Shown here one piece after another: positions 46,895 through 57,033 of a stretch of DNA of 64,000 nucleotides; the stretch's first letter is position 1, and each line of letters starts with the position of its first letter. This DNA is from an uncultured Woeseiaceae bacterium (GTDB lineage Bacteria; Pseudomonadota; Gammaproteobacteria; Steroidobacterales; Woeseiaceae). The stretch lies in the NCBI GenBank assembly GCA_947259985.1, contig CAMYOJ010000015.1, forward strand, positions 1 to 64,000, read 5' to 3'. The notes under the pieces were generated by a model, which searched no databases, was not told where the DNA came from, and saw only the letters and a program-made list of their open reading frames with translations. The position numbers and the translations under genes were made by a program.

Positions 46895-47781
46895 TCATTG
46901 TCCTTCACGGCAACGCCCACTGCGCGCATCGCCGAACGCATTTCTTCATGGTATCGCTCTGAATACGGCGTCAGCGGTAGTCGAATGTACGGGGCCATCA
47001 GGCCCATTTCGCTAACCGCCCATTTTACCGGAATCGGGTTCGACTCCACGAACAGGGCTTTGTTGAGCCTTTGCAGGTCGTCGTCAAGTGCCCTGGCCGC
47101 GTCTTTTTCACCTGACGATGCGAGCTGGCAGAGCCGCGCAACCTGCGCCGGCGCCACATTGCCGCTCACGGTCACCACACCGTGACCGCCCTGCTCTATA
47201 AACGGCCGCAGCGTAAAATCGTCGCCGCTGTATAGCATAAAATCTTCATCGACGAGCGCCTGAATCGCTTTCAGGCGCTCAATGTCGCCCGTGGCTTCCT
47301 TGATACCGAATATATTCTGATGCTGCGCCAGCCTGGCCACCGTCTCGGGCAACATGTCGGCCACTGTGCGCCCCGGAACGTTGTACATCATGACGGGCTT
47401 GTCGACCGTATCCGCAACCGCCGTGAAGTGCTGAAACAGGCCTTCCTGCGTCGGCTTGTTGTAATAAGGCACAACCACGAGATAGGCAGCGATACCCGGG
47501 TCGGCGACGGCCAAAGACAGCTCAATGGTCTGTGCCGTCGAGTTCGATCCCGTACCCGCGATGATCGGCAGTCGTCCGGCGGCGATTTCTATGGCCCTGC
47601 CGATGAGTTCGATGTGCTCGGAACGCTTTAGCGTGGCCGACTCACCCGTCGTACCGGCAATCACCAGCCCATTGCTGCCATGCTCGACATGGAAGTCGAT
47701 CAGCCGCTTGAGACTCGTGTAATCGACCCGATTATTGCCATCGAATGGCGTCACGAGAGCGACCAGGCTGCCCTTGAACAC
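46891..47781 (-). CDS. dapA: 4-hydroxy-tetrahydrodipicolinate synthase
   Basis: 296 residues from a GTG (47779-47781) giving MFKGSLVALVTPF, the family start; a TTG 18 nt upstream is less likely. It has VIAGTTGESATL, PVMMYNVPGRTVADM with the catalytic Tyr, and GIKEATGD with the Schiff-base Lys. It condenses pyruvate with aspartate semialdehyde in lysine and diaminopimelate synthesis. Confidence 0.97.
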   Translation of the reverse strand: MFKGSLVALVTPFDGNNRVDYTSLKRLIDFHVEHGSNGLVIAGTTGESATLKRSEHIELIGRAIEIAAGRLPIIAGTGSNSTAQTIELSLAVADPGIAAYLVVVPYYNKPTQEGLFQHFTAVADTVDKPVMMYNVPGRTVADMLPETVARLAQHQNIFGIKEATGDIERLKAIQALVDEDFMLYSGDDFTLRPFIEQGGHGVVTVSGNVAPAQVARLCQLASSGEKDAARALDDDLQRLNKALFVESNPIPVKWAVSEMGLMAPYIRLPLTPYSERYHEEMRSAMRAVGVAVKDNE

Positions 47782-47851
47782 AAATGTATCTCGCCACAAA
47801 TAAGGCGGCGATGTTACTGTTCATGTCCGGTGCTGGCAAGAACTGCGGGTC

Positions 47852-47871
47852 AATCAGACAATCCTCTGATT
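47852..47871. promoter_or_regulatory. Palindrome between dapA and gcvR
   Basis: AATCAGA and TCTGATT pair around a 6-nt loop in the 148-nt divergent spacer; no T-run. It could be an operator for either gene. Confidence 0.3.
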
Positions 47872-47929
47872 AAGCGCTGTCTCAAAAGCGCCTCATACAC
47901 CGAATTTCATTAAAGTAGAATAGAGTAAA

Positions 47930-48460
47930 ATGTCACAACTTATTGTTATTTCAGCGGTTGGAACCGACCGAACAGGCGTGGTCCAGGATCTGAGCAAGGT
48001 CATCCTGTCCTGCGGCGGCAATATCGAGGAAAGCCGCATGACAACGCTGGGGTCGGAATTCGCGATGTTGCTGCTCGTGTCCGGCAACTGGCATACGCTG
48101 AGCCGACTCGAACAAGGCCTGGATAAGCTCTGCAAAGATGACAAGCTCACAGTGTCGATTCGCAAGACGGATGCCAAGCCGCCCGAGGAAGATCGCATGC
48201 CCTACGCGGTCGATGTGGTCGCCCTCGACCAGCAGGGCATTGTTTATAACCTCGCCGATTTCTTCTCCTCGCGCGATATCGAGATCGCTGACGTCGCAAC
48301 CCGCAGCTACGCGGCGGCGCATACCGGTGCGCCGATGTTCGCCGTGCAAATGGCCGTGAACGTGCCATCGTCGATACACATCGCGCAGCTACGTGAGGAA
48401 TTCCTCGAGGTTTGCGACCGTCTCAATCTCGACGCCATCATCGAACCGGTCAAAGGCTGA
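47930..48460 (+). CDS. gcvR: GcvR-like ACT-domain regulator
   Basis: 176 residues with two ACT domains: VISAVGTDRTGVVQDLSKVILSCGGNIEES (about 3-80) and VVALDQQGIVYNLADFFSSRDIEI (about 88-170). In E. coli GcvR binds GcvA to repress the glycine cleavage operon. Position between dapA and bcp agrees. No DNA-binding domain. Confidence 0.88.
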   Translation: MSQLIVISAVGTDRTGVVQDLSKVILSCGGNIEESRMTTLGSEFAMLLLVSGNWHTLSRLEQGLDKLCKDDKLTVSIRKTDAKPPEEDRMPYAVDVVALDQQGIVYNLADFFSSRDIEIADVATRSYAAAHTGAPMFAVQMAVNVPSSIHIAQLREEFLEVCDRLNLDAIIEPVKG

Positions 48461-48479
48461 GAACTGACAGGAGCCAAGT

Positions 48480-48947
48480 TTGAGCGCACCAGCAATGAAT
48501 CGCGTCGTCGCTGATTTCAAGGCCGACGCCACCCGTAACAAGACGATCCGGCTCAAAGACCTGCGCGGCCAGAATGTCGTGCTGTACTTCTACCCGAAGG
48601 ACAGTACGCCCGGCTGCACGACAGAGGGACGCGATTTCAGCGAGCTGCACGCGCGATTCCGGCGCCAGAATACCGTCATTTTCGGTATATCGAGGGACAG
48701 CCTTGCGTCGCACGAGAAGTTCAGGGACAAACAGGGCTTCAAGTTCGACCTGATCTCCGATCCTGACGAAAAGTTATGTAAGAAATTCGACGTCATCCAC
48801 GAGAAGACGCTTTACGGTAGGAAGTTCATGGGTGTCGTGCGCAGTACCTTCCTTATCGATGCCGACGGCAAGCTGCGCAAGGAATGGCGCAAGCTCAAGG
48901 TCAAGGGCCACGCCGAGGAAGTACTCGAAGCCGTGAAGGCGCTGTAA
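48480..48947 (+). CDS. bcp: Thiol peroxidase Bcp (peroxiredoxin)
   Basis: 155 residues from a TTG with an AGGAG site. The peroxidatic loop is YPKDSTPGCTTEGRDF. The usual Bcp resolving Cys five residues later is replaced by Gly/Arg, so this is a 1-Cys-like Bcp; another Cys (EKLCKKF) may serve as the partner. It reduces H2O2 and alkyl hydroperoxides in the cytosol. Confidence 0.94.
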   Translation: MSAPAMNRVVADFKADATRNKTIRLKDLRGQNVVLYFYPKDSTPGCTTEGRDFSELHARFRRQNTVIFGISRDSLASHEKFRDKQGFKFDLISDPDEKLCKKFDVIHEKTLYGRKFMGVVRSTFLIDADGKLRKEWRKLKVKGHAEEVLEAVKAL

Positions 48948-49015
48948 TCCGGGGAACACCTCGGCAGGCACGGGGTCCGAGAGTCAGGGACACTGTAAAA
49001 TTGAGCCAGGAACGA

Positions 49016-50518
49016 ATGAACTCAAATATCATCACAGGCGCCTCGATTGCGCTGTTGCTCGCCTCGCTGGTGTTTATCAGCGGCGCCGGCGCGGATGATA
49101 TTGATCTCCCGGACATGGGCAGCCCTGCCGACGCCATTCTGTCCAAGAATGCGGAAAAGCAGTTTGGCCGCGCAATCATGCGGGATATCCGGCGCAGCGG
49201 CCAGGTCGTCGAAGACCCGCTGGTGACCGAGTATCTGAACGAGATCGGCAGCCGCATAGTGGCGCAGACCAACGACGGTGACCACGACTTCACGTTTTTT
49301 GCGGTCAAGGACGGGCGCATAAACGCCTTTGCCCTGCCCGGCGGCTACATCGGCGTGCACACGGGCCTGCTCGAGGCGACTCGCAGTGAGGACGAACTGG
49401 CGGGCGTTATCGCGCACGAAGTTGCGCACGTTACGCAGCGCCATATCGCGCGCGCCATTCATGCGAATTCACGCCAGAGTATCCTGACGACGGCCATGAT
49501 GCTCGGAGCAATCATCGTGGCCGCGGCAGGCGGTAGTTCGGACGCCGCCCAGGGTGCCATGGCGGTTGCGCAGGGCGCTGCAGTGCAGCAACAGATCAAT
49601 TTCACACGCAGCAACGAGTATGAGGCGGATCGTGTCGGCATTGCGGCACTGGCCGACGCCGGATTCGATCCCTATGGGATGGCCTCGTTTTTCGAAGTCA
49701 TGTCCCGACAGACGACGACAAGTCCTGAGATGCGCGCGCCCGAGTTTTTGCGAACTCACCCAGTGACGACGGCGCGAATCGCCGAGTCGCGCAACCGGGC
49801 AAGATCCTATCCGCCGATCCGCAGCGACGATTCGACGAGCTACGGTATTGCACGCATGCGCGTGCTTGTAGACCGGTACGATACGTCGAAAGAGGCTGTC
49901 GCCTATTTCGAAAAACGCCCCTACGAGAACCAGAATGATATTGAGCGCTATGGCCGTGCCGTCGCCTACCAGCGCGCCGGTCGCTATTGGGAGGCGCTGG
50001 ACATCTTCCGCGACCTGCTCGACAAGGATAAGTCCGTCATCGCCTATCACATCGGCCTTGGGCAGACGCTGGTAGCCCTCGATCAACCGCGTGACGCCAT
50101 CAACGCCTACGAACGCGCGATCGGCCTGTTCCCGCGAAACGTGCCTCTTGTCCTGGATTACGGTGAGCAACTGCTACAATTAGGACAGGCAACAAAGGCG
50201 CACACGATGCTGCTGGACCTGATGAACAACGTGCCACCGACGCCGGAGCAGGTGCGCCTGATTGCCCGGGCTGCGAACATGGCCGGCGAAGACGCCGAGT
50301 CGCTCTATTACCTGTCCGAATATCGCCTGATGATAGGCGACCTGACCGGGGGCATCGGCTACCTGCAGCAGGCGCTGCGTTTGCCTGAACTCAACGAAAT
50401 TCAGCGCATTCGCTTTGAAGCGCGCATCAATCTCATCCGCGAGTTCATGACAGAAGAACAGCTGAAGCGCATGCAGCGCGACGAACCGGTCGGCGTATCG
50501 GCCCGGAGAGCGCAATAG
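49016..50518 (+). CDS. bepA: Periplasmic metalloprotease/chaperone BepA (YfgC)
   Basis: 500 residues from the ATG at 49016 with an AGGAA site; upstream codons overlap bcp and have no homology. Signal peptide, then M48 domain with IAHEVAHVTQRH and the third ligand in SNEYEADRVG, and a C-terminal TPR domain (about 300-480). BepA aids LptD and BAM assembly and degrades failed intermediates. It lies directly before mlaA. Confidence 0.94.
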   Translation: MNSNIITGASIALLLASLVFISGAGADDIDLPDMGSPADAILSKNAEKQFGRAIMRDIRRSGQVVEDPLVTEYLNEIGSRIVAQTNDGDHDFTFFAVKDGRINAFALPGGYIGVHTGLLEATRSEDELAGVIAHEVAHVTQRHIARAIHANSRQSILTTAMMLGAIIVAAAGGSSDAAQGAMAVAQGAAVQQQINFTRSNEYEADRVGIAALADAGFDPYGMASFFEVMSRQTTTSPEMRAPEFLRTHPVTTARIAESRNRARSYPPIRSDDSTSYGIARMRVLVDRYDTSKEAVAYFEKRPYENQNDIERYGRAVAYQRAGRYWEALDIFRDLLDKDKSVIAYHIGLGQTLVALDQPRDAINAYERAIGLFPRNVPLVLDYGEQLLQLGQATKAHTMLLDLMNNVPPTPEQVRLIARAANMAGEDAESLYYLSEYRLMIGDLTGGIGYLQQALRLPELNEIQRIRFEARINLIREFMTEEQLKRMQRDEPVGVSARRAQ

Positions 50519-50521
50519 ATC

Positions 50522-51268
50522 ATGAATAGATCTGACTCTTCGCCGCCGTGGCGAACGCTTGCGCTGTGCGCTCTGCTGCTCGGAGGTTGCGCCAGTGTCC
50601 CTGAAGACGCCCGCTCGGAGGCGGATCCCTGGGAGCCCATGAATCGCCCACTGTTCGCCTTCAATCGCGGTCTCGACAAGGTTACAACCAAGCCGCTAGC
50701 GAAGGGCTACGATAAGGTCGTTCCGCGACCGGCACGAAAAGGGATCACCAATTTCTTCAAGAATCTCCGCACGCCCGCTTCGTCGATCAACAATTTCCTG
50801 CAGGGCAAGCCCAAGCGCGGGTTCTCGGAGCTGGGACGATTCGTTTTCAACAGCACGCTGGGTGTTGGCGGGATCTTCGACATTGCGACGGCGGGCGGCC
50901 TGGAGGCGCACCCCGAAGATTTTGGTCAGACCGCGGCAGTCTGGGGCGTCCCGGACGGACCTTACGTGATGATGCCGATTCTCGGCCCATCTACGTTGCG
51001 TGACGCGTTGCTCTTCCCGTTATCTATCGTGTCCAATCCATTGTACTACTACGACAATACCTCGGTGCGTGACAAGCTGAGAGTCCTGCGAATTATCGAG
51101 CTCCGTGCGCGATTATTGCCGCTCGAAAGTACGCTGGAAGAATCGAAAGACCCGTACCTGACCCTGCGCGAGTCCTACCTGCAGAACCGAGAGTTCGAGA
51201 TTTACGATGGAGAGCCGCCGGAGGACGATGAGTTCTACGACGAGTTTCTCGAGGAAGACGACGACTAG
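50522..51268 (+). CDS. mlaA: Outer-membrane lipoprotein MlaA (VacJ)
   Basis: 248 residues. Lipobox LLLGGC. Family features: DPWEPMNRPLFAFNRGLDK, FFKNLRTPASSINNFLQG, GDFGQT-type EDFGQTAAVWGV and PLSIVSNPLYYYDN. Acidic tail ending DDEFYDEFLEEDDD. It extracts misplaced phospholipids from the outer leaflet and hands them to MlaC. It starts 4 nt after bepA and converges on mlaB with four shared bases. Confidence 0.95.
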   Translation: MNRSDSSPPWRTLALCALLLGGCASVPEDARSEADPWEPMNRPLFAFNRGLDKVTTKPLAKGYDKVVPRPARKGITNFFKNLRTPASSINNFLQGKPKRGFSELGRFVFNSTLGVGGIFDIATAGGLEAHPEDFGQTAAVWGVPDGPYVMMPILGPSTLRDALLFPLSIVSNPLYYYDNTSVRDKLRVLRIIELRARLLPLESTLEESKDPYLTLRESYLQNREFEIYDGEPPEDDEFYDEFLEEDDD

Positions 51269-51600
51269 CCTTCGGGCGCCTCGATAAATCCTGCCCAGCG
51301 TTCACCCCGCGTCAGCAAGCCTTCCACTTCGGTGGTCTTCGCAATCGCCATTACACGCTCAGGAAGTCCCGTGAACCGCACTTCGCGCACCGTGTGATTA
51401 GCCCACGTCACCCACTCCAGCAACAGCGCCAGCCCGGCCGAGTCACTTGCCGTGACGCCGGAAAGGTCGATCTCGAGCTGCGTATGCTCCTCGAACGGCT
51501 CCTCGCTTTCCTTGAGAATGCGCTCAGCCGTATCGAAGGTCATCTCGCCGCTAAGCGCGAAGCATCCATCGCCTTTGTCTTCGAGTTCGTAGTCAGCCAT
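51265..51600 (-). CDS. mlaB: STAS-domain protein MlaB
   Basis: 111 residues from the ATG at 51598-51600. STAS domain with FALSGEMTFDTAE and IDLSGVTASDSAGLALLLEW, whose Thr/Ser-rich SDSAG loop is the MlaF-contacting region. Stabilises and activates MlaF. It overlaps mlaC by 8 nt and ends the mlaFEDCB operon. Confidence 0.92.
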   Translation of the reverse strand: MADYELEDKGDGCFALSGEMTFDTAERILKESEEPFEEHTQLEIDLSGVTASDSAGLALLLEWVTWANHTVREVRFTGLPERVMAIAKTTEVEGLLTRGERWAGFIEAPEG

Positions 51601-52201
51601 CGGCAGCGCGTTCCGCTTCGCCCTCCAGGCGCGCAATCACGGCATCGAGGCTCGAGCTACGAATTTCGGCGTCGAGTTCGGTGCGATAGTTGCGAACGTA
51701 GGACACGCCCTCGATGACGACGTTGAAGACGAGCCAGCCGTTCTCGCGCTTGACGAGATCGTAATCGACAGCTGCTTTGCTGCCGTCGTCGAGTGCTATG
51801 GTCGTTCTGACTTTCGTTCGTTTCTTGGTTTCGTCGCCACGGTACGGCAGCACCGTAATCTTGTCCGGATCGAATTCCAGCACGCCATCGGCGTAGCGCC
51901 TGACGAGCGCCTGGTAGAACGCCTCGATAAAGCGTGACTTTTGTTCGTCGCTCGCGGTACGCCAATGCTTTGCCAGTACCACCTGTGCCGCAAACCGGCG
52001 GTCAAATCGAGGCAACAGAATTTCGTCGATCAACGCATACAAGGCCTGGCGGTCCGCAGCAAGCTCTTCCTTGCGTCCGTCGAGCTTCTCGGTGAGCAGT
52101 GCAACGGACTCCTCGATGACTGTGTTCGGCGAGGCCTCAGCGACACCCGTCGCGATTGCGATAACCATTGCGGCGAGTACCGTGAATTTCAATCGTCTCA
52201 T
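51593..52201 (-). CDS. mlaC: Periplasmic phospholipid carrier MlaC
   Basis: 202 residues from the ATG at 52199-52201. Signal peptide (GVAEAS), then the Tol-Tol-Ttg2 domain: PRFDRRFAAQVVLAKHWRTASDEQKSRF, with VNVVIEG-like NVVIEGVSYVRNYR toward the end. Carries lipid between MlaA and MlaFEDB. Confidence 0.95.
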   Translation of the reverse strand: MRRLKFTVLAAMVIAIATGVAEASPNTVIEESVALLTEKLDGRKEELAADRQALYALIDEILLPRFDRRFAAQVVLAKHWRTASDEQKSRFIEAFYQALVRRYADGVLEFDPDKITVLPYRGDETKKRTKVRTTIALDDGSKAAVDYDLVKRENGWLVFNVVIEGVSYVRNYRTELDAEIRSSSLDAVIARLEGEAERAADG

Positions 52202-52220
52202 GGTCTGGCTCCCGTATGGA

Positions 52221-52685
52221 TCAGTCTTCGCCACCGGCATTCACGAGAAATTTACCGATCAGATTTTCGAGCAGGATTGCCGACTGCGTAAACAGGACTT
52301 CGCTGCCATCCTCGAGATAGGTATCGGACCCGCCTGCCTGCAGGCCAATGTACTGGCTGCCGAGGATTCCCGACGTCAATATGGTGGCGTCCGAGTCGTC
52401 CGGTATCTGGTCGTACTGGCTGTCGATAACAAATACGACGACCGCTTCGAGATTCTCCCTATCGAAAGAAATACTCGTGACACGCCCGATCGTGACGCCC
52501 GACATCGCGATCGGCGCTCGGGGTCGCAGACTGCCGACGTTCTCGAAGCGCGCTTCCACCGTGAAGATTTCATCTGCGTCGAAGTCGTCGCCACCCGTCG
52601 TCTGGGTCGTCAGGAAAAATAACGCCCCCATCCCCAGCAACACAAAGAGTCCCGTGCCGATTTCAACCGTTCGTGTCTGTAGCAT
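52221..52685 (-). CDS. mlaD: MCE-domain protein MlaD
   Basis: 154 residues. N-terminal transmembrane helix (IGTGLFVLLGMGALFFLTT), then a single MCE domain with ARFENVGSLRPRAPIAMSGVTIGRVTSI and a LGSQYIGLQAGG core. Forms the hexameric ring on MlaE. Confidence 0.95.
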   Translation of the reverse strand: MLQTRTVEIGTGLFVLLGMGALFFLTTQTTGGDDFDADEIFTVEARFENVGSLRPRAPIAMSGVTIGRVTSISFDRENLEAVVVFVIDSQYDQIPDDSDATILTSGILGSQYIGLQAGGSDTYLEDGSEVLFTQSAILLENLIGKFLVNAGGED

Positions 52686-52694
52686 CTTGTCGCC

Positions 52695-53468
52695 TCAAAT
52701 CATCGCTGCCGTGATCATGAAATCGAACACGAGCACTGCAATCGCCGTTATCACCACCGTTCGGGTTGTTGCCCTGCCGACGCCTTCAGCGGTCGGAATC
52801 GCATTATAGCCTTCCCATACCGCGATGTGACTCGCCGTAACACCGAACACCACGCTCTTGAGGATACCCTCATTGATGTCCTCTATATCTACCGTATTTT
52901 GCATCTGCTGCCAGAAAGCGCCGACATCTACGTTCAGCAGTTCCACCGCGACAAGGTGCGTTCCGAACAAACCAACCGCACTGAAAACGGCGGCCAACAA
53001 CGGCATCGCAATCACGCCACCGAGAAAACGGGGTACCAGTACGCGTCGCACCGGATTAACCGCCATCATCTCCATCGCTGACAACTGGTCGGTCGCTTTC
53101 ATAAGGCCGATTTCCGAGGCGAGTGAGGTCCCAGCCCGGCCGGCGAACAACAAGGCCGTGATGACGGGTCCGAGTTCTTTTGTCAGCCCAAACGCCGCAA
53201 ACACGCCAATCGAGTCCTCGGCATTGAAGCGCGCGAGATTCGAGTAGCCCTGTAGCCCGAGCACGCCACCGACGAAAAGTCCGCAGATCATGATGATGAC
53301 CAGGGACAGCGCGCCCGCGTTGTAGACCTGCTTGACGACGAGATCAAAGCGAGTCGCCAGTATCGCGGGCGAGTGTTTCACGAGCTTCAGGAAGAACAGC
53401 TGAAACGCGCCGAAGGTTCTCACGAACTCGAGCAGCGTGTTGTAAATGTCGCGCAGCATGCGATTCAT
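52695..53468 (-). CDS. mlaE: Lipid-transport permease MlaE
   Basis: 257 residues. Integral membrane protein with several helices; FVGGVLGLQGY, RAGTSLASEIGLMKATDQLSAMEMMAVNPVRRVLVPR is the family coupling region. It overlaps mlaF by 4 nt. Confidence 0.96.
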   Translation of the reverse strand: MNRMLRDIYNTLLEFVRTFGAFQLFFLKLVKHSPAILATRFDLVVKQVYNAGALSLVIIMICGLFVGGVLGLQGYSNLARFNAEDSIGVFAAFGLTKELGPVITALLFAGRAGTSLASEIGLMKATDQLSAMEMMAVNPVRRVLVPRFLGGVIAMPLLAAVFSAVGLFGTHLVAVELLNVDVGAFWQQMQNTVDIEDINEGILKSVVFGVTASHIAVWEGYNAIPTAEGVGRATTRTVVITAIAVLVFDFMITAAMI

Positions 53469-54280
53469 TCGGAATCCCTGCCCAGTAGCTGTTCTTCATA
53501 GCCCGGCGCCTGGAAATGAAACGCGACGGGCCCATCGGCCATGCCATGCATGAACTGCCTGACAAGTTCCGACTTGGCGGTGCGCAGCTCATCGGGGCTG
53601 CCCGATGCGGCGACTCTACCCTCGGAGATCAGGAAGCTGCGGTCAGCGACGGTCGACACTTCTGCAACGTCGTGGCTGACGATGATGCTGGTGATACCGA
53701 GCGCGTCATTCATGCGCCGTACGAGCCGCACGATCACACCCATAGAGATAGGATCGAGGCCCACGAAGGGTTCGTCGTAGATCAGTATTTCGGGATCCAT
53801 GACCATGGCGCGTGCGAGCGCGACGCGACGCGCCATTCCGCCGGATAACTGTGCGGGCATCATGTCGGCCGCACCACGCAGGCCCACAGCGTGCAGCTTG
53901 GTCAGCACGACATGCCGGATAAGACGATTCGTCAGCTTGGTGTGTTCTCGCAGCGGGAACGCGACGTTCTCGAAAACGCTGATGTCGGTCAGCAATGCCC
54001 CGTTCTGGAACAGCATTCCAAATTGCTGGCGCATCTCGTACAGTTTACGAATATTCAGCGTGGAAATGTCCACACCGTTGACGTAGATCACACCGTGCTG
54101 AGGAATGAGCTGGCGCGTAATCAGGCGCAGCAGCGTGGTCTTGCCCGTGCCGCTCGGCCCCATCAGCGCCGTGATCTCGCCGCGCTTGATAGTCAGGTTC
54201 ATACCCTCGAATATCGGCCGCGGACCGCGCGAGTACTTGAGGTCGTGAATCTCGATCAGGTTTTCTGAAGTTTCGTCCAA
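53465..54280 (-). CDS. mlaF: ABC ATPase MlaF
   Basis: 271 residues. Walker A GPSGTGKTT, signature LSGGMARRVALARAM, Walker B EILIYDEPFVGLDP and SHD. Powers lipid transport through MlaE. The operon order F-E-D-C-B is complete, with mlaA on the opposite strand. Confidence 0.96.
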   Translation of the reverse strand: MDETSENLIEIHDLKYSRGPRPIFEGMNLTIKRGEITALMGPSGTGKTTLLRLITRQLIPQHGVIYVNGVDISTLNIRKLYEMRQQFGMLFQNGALLTDISVFENVAFPLREHTKLTNRLIRHVVLTKLHAVGLRGAADMMPAQLSGGMARRVALARAMVMDPEILIYDEPFVGLDPISMGVIVRLVRRMNDALGITSIIVSHDVAEVSTVADRSFLISEGRVAASGSPDELRTAKSELVRQFMHGMADGPVAFHFQAPGYEEQLLGRDSE

Positions 54281-54383
54281 GGGCTTTATTGGTGTTTATT
54301 GGTGCTCTCGTCGTTCCCGAGCATACCAAGAATTTCGCCGCCAAAGTCACCTGAATCGTACCGCGGGTATGGCTTGAGCGGAT

Positions 54384-54410
54384 AAATAGGACTAAAATAG
54401 TCCCTTATTT
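54384..54410. promoter_or_regulatory. Palindromic operator, probable IscR/SufR-type site
   Basis: A perfect core GGACTA-AAA-TAGTCC lies inside an AT-rich outer repeat (AAATA / TATTT), 22 nt before the GTG of the Rrf2 regulator gene. The GACT-n-AGTC spacing resembles IscR type 1 sites. Autoregulation of the suf operon is the natural reading; no footprint data exist. Confidence 0.6.
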
Positions 54411-54431
54411 CGACCCTCAAGGGAACATAGC

Positions 54432-54893
54432 GTGCTCAGAATCAGCAAACTCACAGACTACGGTACCGTCTTGCTGGCGCACCTCGCCGCGCATGAACGG
54501 ACGGTCTGTAGCGCAGCGGAGGTGGCGGATGCGACTGGAATCGCGTTGCCGACTGTCAGCAAGCTGCTGAAGTCGCTGGCCCGTTCCGGGCTCGTGACCT
54601 CGACGCGTGGCGCCAATGGCGGCTACCAGCTGGCCCGCAACCCGAACGACATTAGCGCCGCCGATGTCATCGACGCGCTCGAAGGGCCCGTATCGATAAC
54701 GGAGTGCAGTTCGGGCGACAGCCTCTGTGAGCACGAGGACGTTTGCACCGTTGGCGGCGCCTGGCAGCGGATCAACGTCGCCATTCGACGCGCGCTGGAC
54801 GATGTTTCCCTCAATGACCTGTTGCGAACAAACAGTCAGGTACCGCAATTCCGCTTCGCGGGGCTGCCGATCAACGTGGAATCAAAGAACTGA
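54432..54893 (+). CDS. Rrf2-family Fe-S-binding regulator of the SUF operon
   Basis: 153 residues from a GTG. N-terminal winged helix ([17 protein letters not shown], with [12 protein letters not shown] wing), and the Fe-S Cys cluster Cys92, Cys99, Cys105 in [17 protein letters not shown], matching the IscR spacing closely. It corresponds to the SufR-like type found at suf loci in Xanthomonadales-like bacteria. Expected to sense cluster supply and repress through the palindrome upstream. sufB starts 4 nt after its stop. Confidence 0.88.
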   Translation: MLRISKLTDYGTVLLAHLAAHERTVCSAAEVADATGIALPTVSKLLKSLARSGLVTSTRGANGGYQLARNPNDISAADVIDALEGPVSITECSSGDSLCEHEDVCTVGGAWQRINVAIRRALDDVSLNDLLRTNSQVPQFRFAGLPINVESKN

Positions 54894-54897
54894 GTAC

Positions 54898-56346
54898 ATG
54901 GCCACTGAATCTGAAAATATTGAAAGTCTTGTCAATCGACGCTACGAACACGGCTTCGTCACAGACATTGCGACGGATAGCCTGCCGCCGGGTCTCGACG
55001 AAGGTGTCGTCCGGGCTATCTCGGCGCGCAAGAACGAGCCCGAGTTCATGCTCGAATGGCGCCTGCAGGCCTATCGCCAGTGGCTCACGATGCGGGAGCC
55101 CGAATGGGCGCACGTGCACTATCCCAAGATCGACTTCAACGCGATCTCGTACTTTGCCGCGCCGAAGTCGGACGAAGACCGTCCCAAGAGTCTCGATGAG
55201 GTCGACCCGAAGCTGCTGGAAACCTATGACAAGCTCGGTATTCCGCTGCACGAGCGCGCCCGCCTGGCGGGCGTCGCCGTCGATGCCGTATTCGACAGTG
55301 TGTCGGTGGCGACCACGTTCAAGGAGAAGCTCTCCGAGGCAGGCGTGATTTTCTGTTCGTTTTCCGAGGCAGTAATCGAGCATCCGGAACTCGTGCAGAA
55401 GTACCTGGGCTCCGTGGTGCCGCGCCGCGACAACTTCTATGCGGCGCTCAACTCGGCCGTCTTCAGCGATGGCTCGTTCGTCTACATTCCCAAGGGCGTA
55501 CGCTGCCCGATGGAACTCTCGACCTACTTCCGCATCAACGCCGCGAACACGGGCCAATTCGAGCGCACTCTGATCGTCGCGGACGAAGGCAGCCACGTGA
55601 GCTACCTCGAAGGCTGCACGGCGCCGATGCGCGACGAAAACCAGCTGCACGCAGCGGTTGTGGAGCTCGTGGCGCTCAAGGACGCCGAAATCAAGTACTC
55701 GACCGTGCAGAATTGGTATCCCGGCGATGAAAACGGCAAGGGCGGCATCTACAACTTCGTTACCAAGCGTGGCGACTGCCGCGGCGCCAACTCGAAGATC
55801 TCCTGGACCCAGGTCGAGACCGGATCGGCCATTACCTGGAAATACCCAAGCTGCCTGCTGCGCGGCGAGAACTCGGTCGGCGAGTTCTATTCGGTCGCGG
55901 TCACGAACAACCTGCAGCAGGCCGACACGGGCACCAAGATGATTCACATCGGGCGCAATACCAGCAGCACGATTGTCTCGAAGGGCATTTCGGCCGGCAA
56001 GGCACAGCAGGCCTATCGCGGGCTCGTGCGCATCATGCCGCAGGCCGAAGGCGCGCGTAATCACACTCAATGCGACTCCCTGCTGATCGGCAAGGAGTGC
56101 GGCGCGCACACGTTTCCTTACATGGAAATAAAGAACCCGTCGGCCAGGGTCGAACACGAAGCTACGACGTCGAAGATATCGGCGAACCAGCTGTTCTACT
56201 GCCGGCAACGCGGCATCTCCGAAGAGGATGCCGTCAACATGATCGTCAACGGCTTCTGCAAGGAAGTCTTCAAGGAATTACCGATGGAATTCGCAGTTGA
56301 AGCTCAGGCGCTCCTGAACGTCAGCCTCGAAGGCGCCGTCGGCTAA
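54898..56346 (+). CDS. sufB: Fe-S assembly scaffold SufB
   Basis: 482 residues from the ATG at 54898. Family blocks: [19 protein letters not shown], the SufBD core with [42 protein letters not shown] split over the sheet, and the [16 protein letters not shown] segment and [12 protein letters not shown] near the sulfur tunnel. SufB forms the SufBC2D scaffold that builds clusters. Complete length. Confidence 0.97.
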   Translation: MATESENIESLVNRRYEHGFVTDIATDSLPPGLDEGVVRAISARKNEPEFMLEWRLQAYRQWLTMREPEWAHVHYPKIDFNAISYFAAPKSDEDRPKSLDEVDPKLLETYDKLGIPLHERARLAGVAVDAVFDSVSVATTFKEKLSEAGVIFCSFSEAVIEHPELVQKYLGSVVPRRDNFYAALNSAVFSDGSFVYIPKGVRCPMELSTYFRINAANTGQFERTLIVADEGSHVSYLEGCTAPMRDENQLHAAVVELVALKDAEIKYSTVQNWYPGDENGKGGIYNFVTKRGDCRGANSKISWTQVETGSAITWKYPSCLLRGENSVGEFYSVAVTNNLQQADTGTKMIHIGRNTSSTIVSKGISAGKAQQAYRGLVRIMPQAEGARNHTQCDSLLIGKECGAHTFPYMEIKNPSARVEHEATTSKISANQLFYCRQRGISEEDAVNMIVNGFCKEVFKELPMEFAVEAQALLNVSLEGAVG

Positions 56347-56363
56347 GGAATTAAGGAACCAGA

Positions 56364-57029
<666 letters not shown>

Positions 57030-57033
<4 letters not shown>

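Noticed and set aside
48981..49000. AGGGACACTGT stretch before bepA as another REP copy
   Set aside because: Too divergent from the GGGACAGTGACC repeat and without palindrome.
54871..56208. 445-codon minus-strand frame opposite sufB
   Set aside because: Shadow of the real sufB; no start signal or family resemblance.
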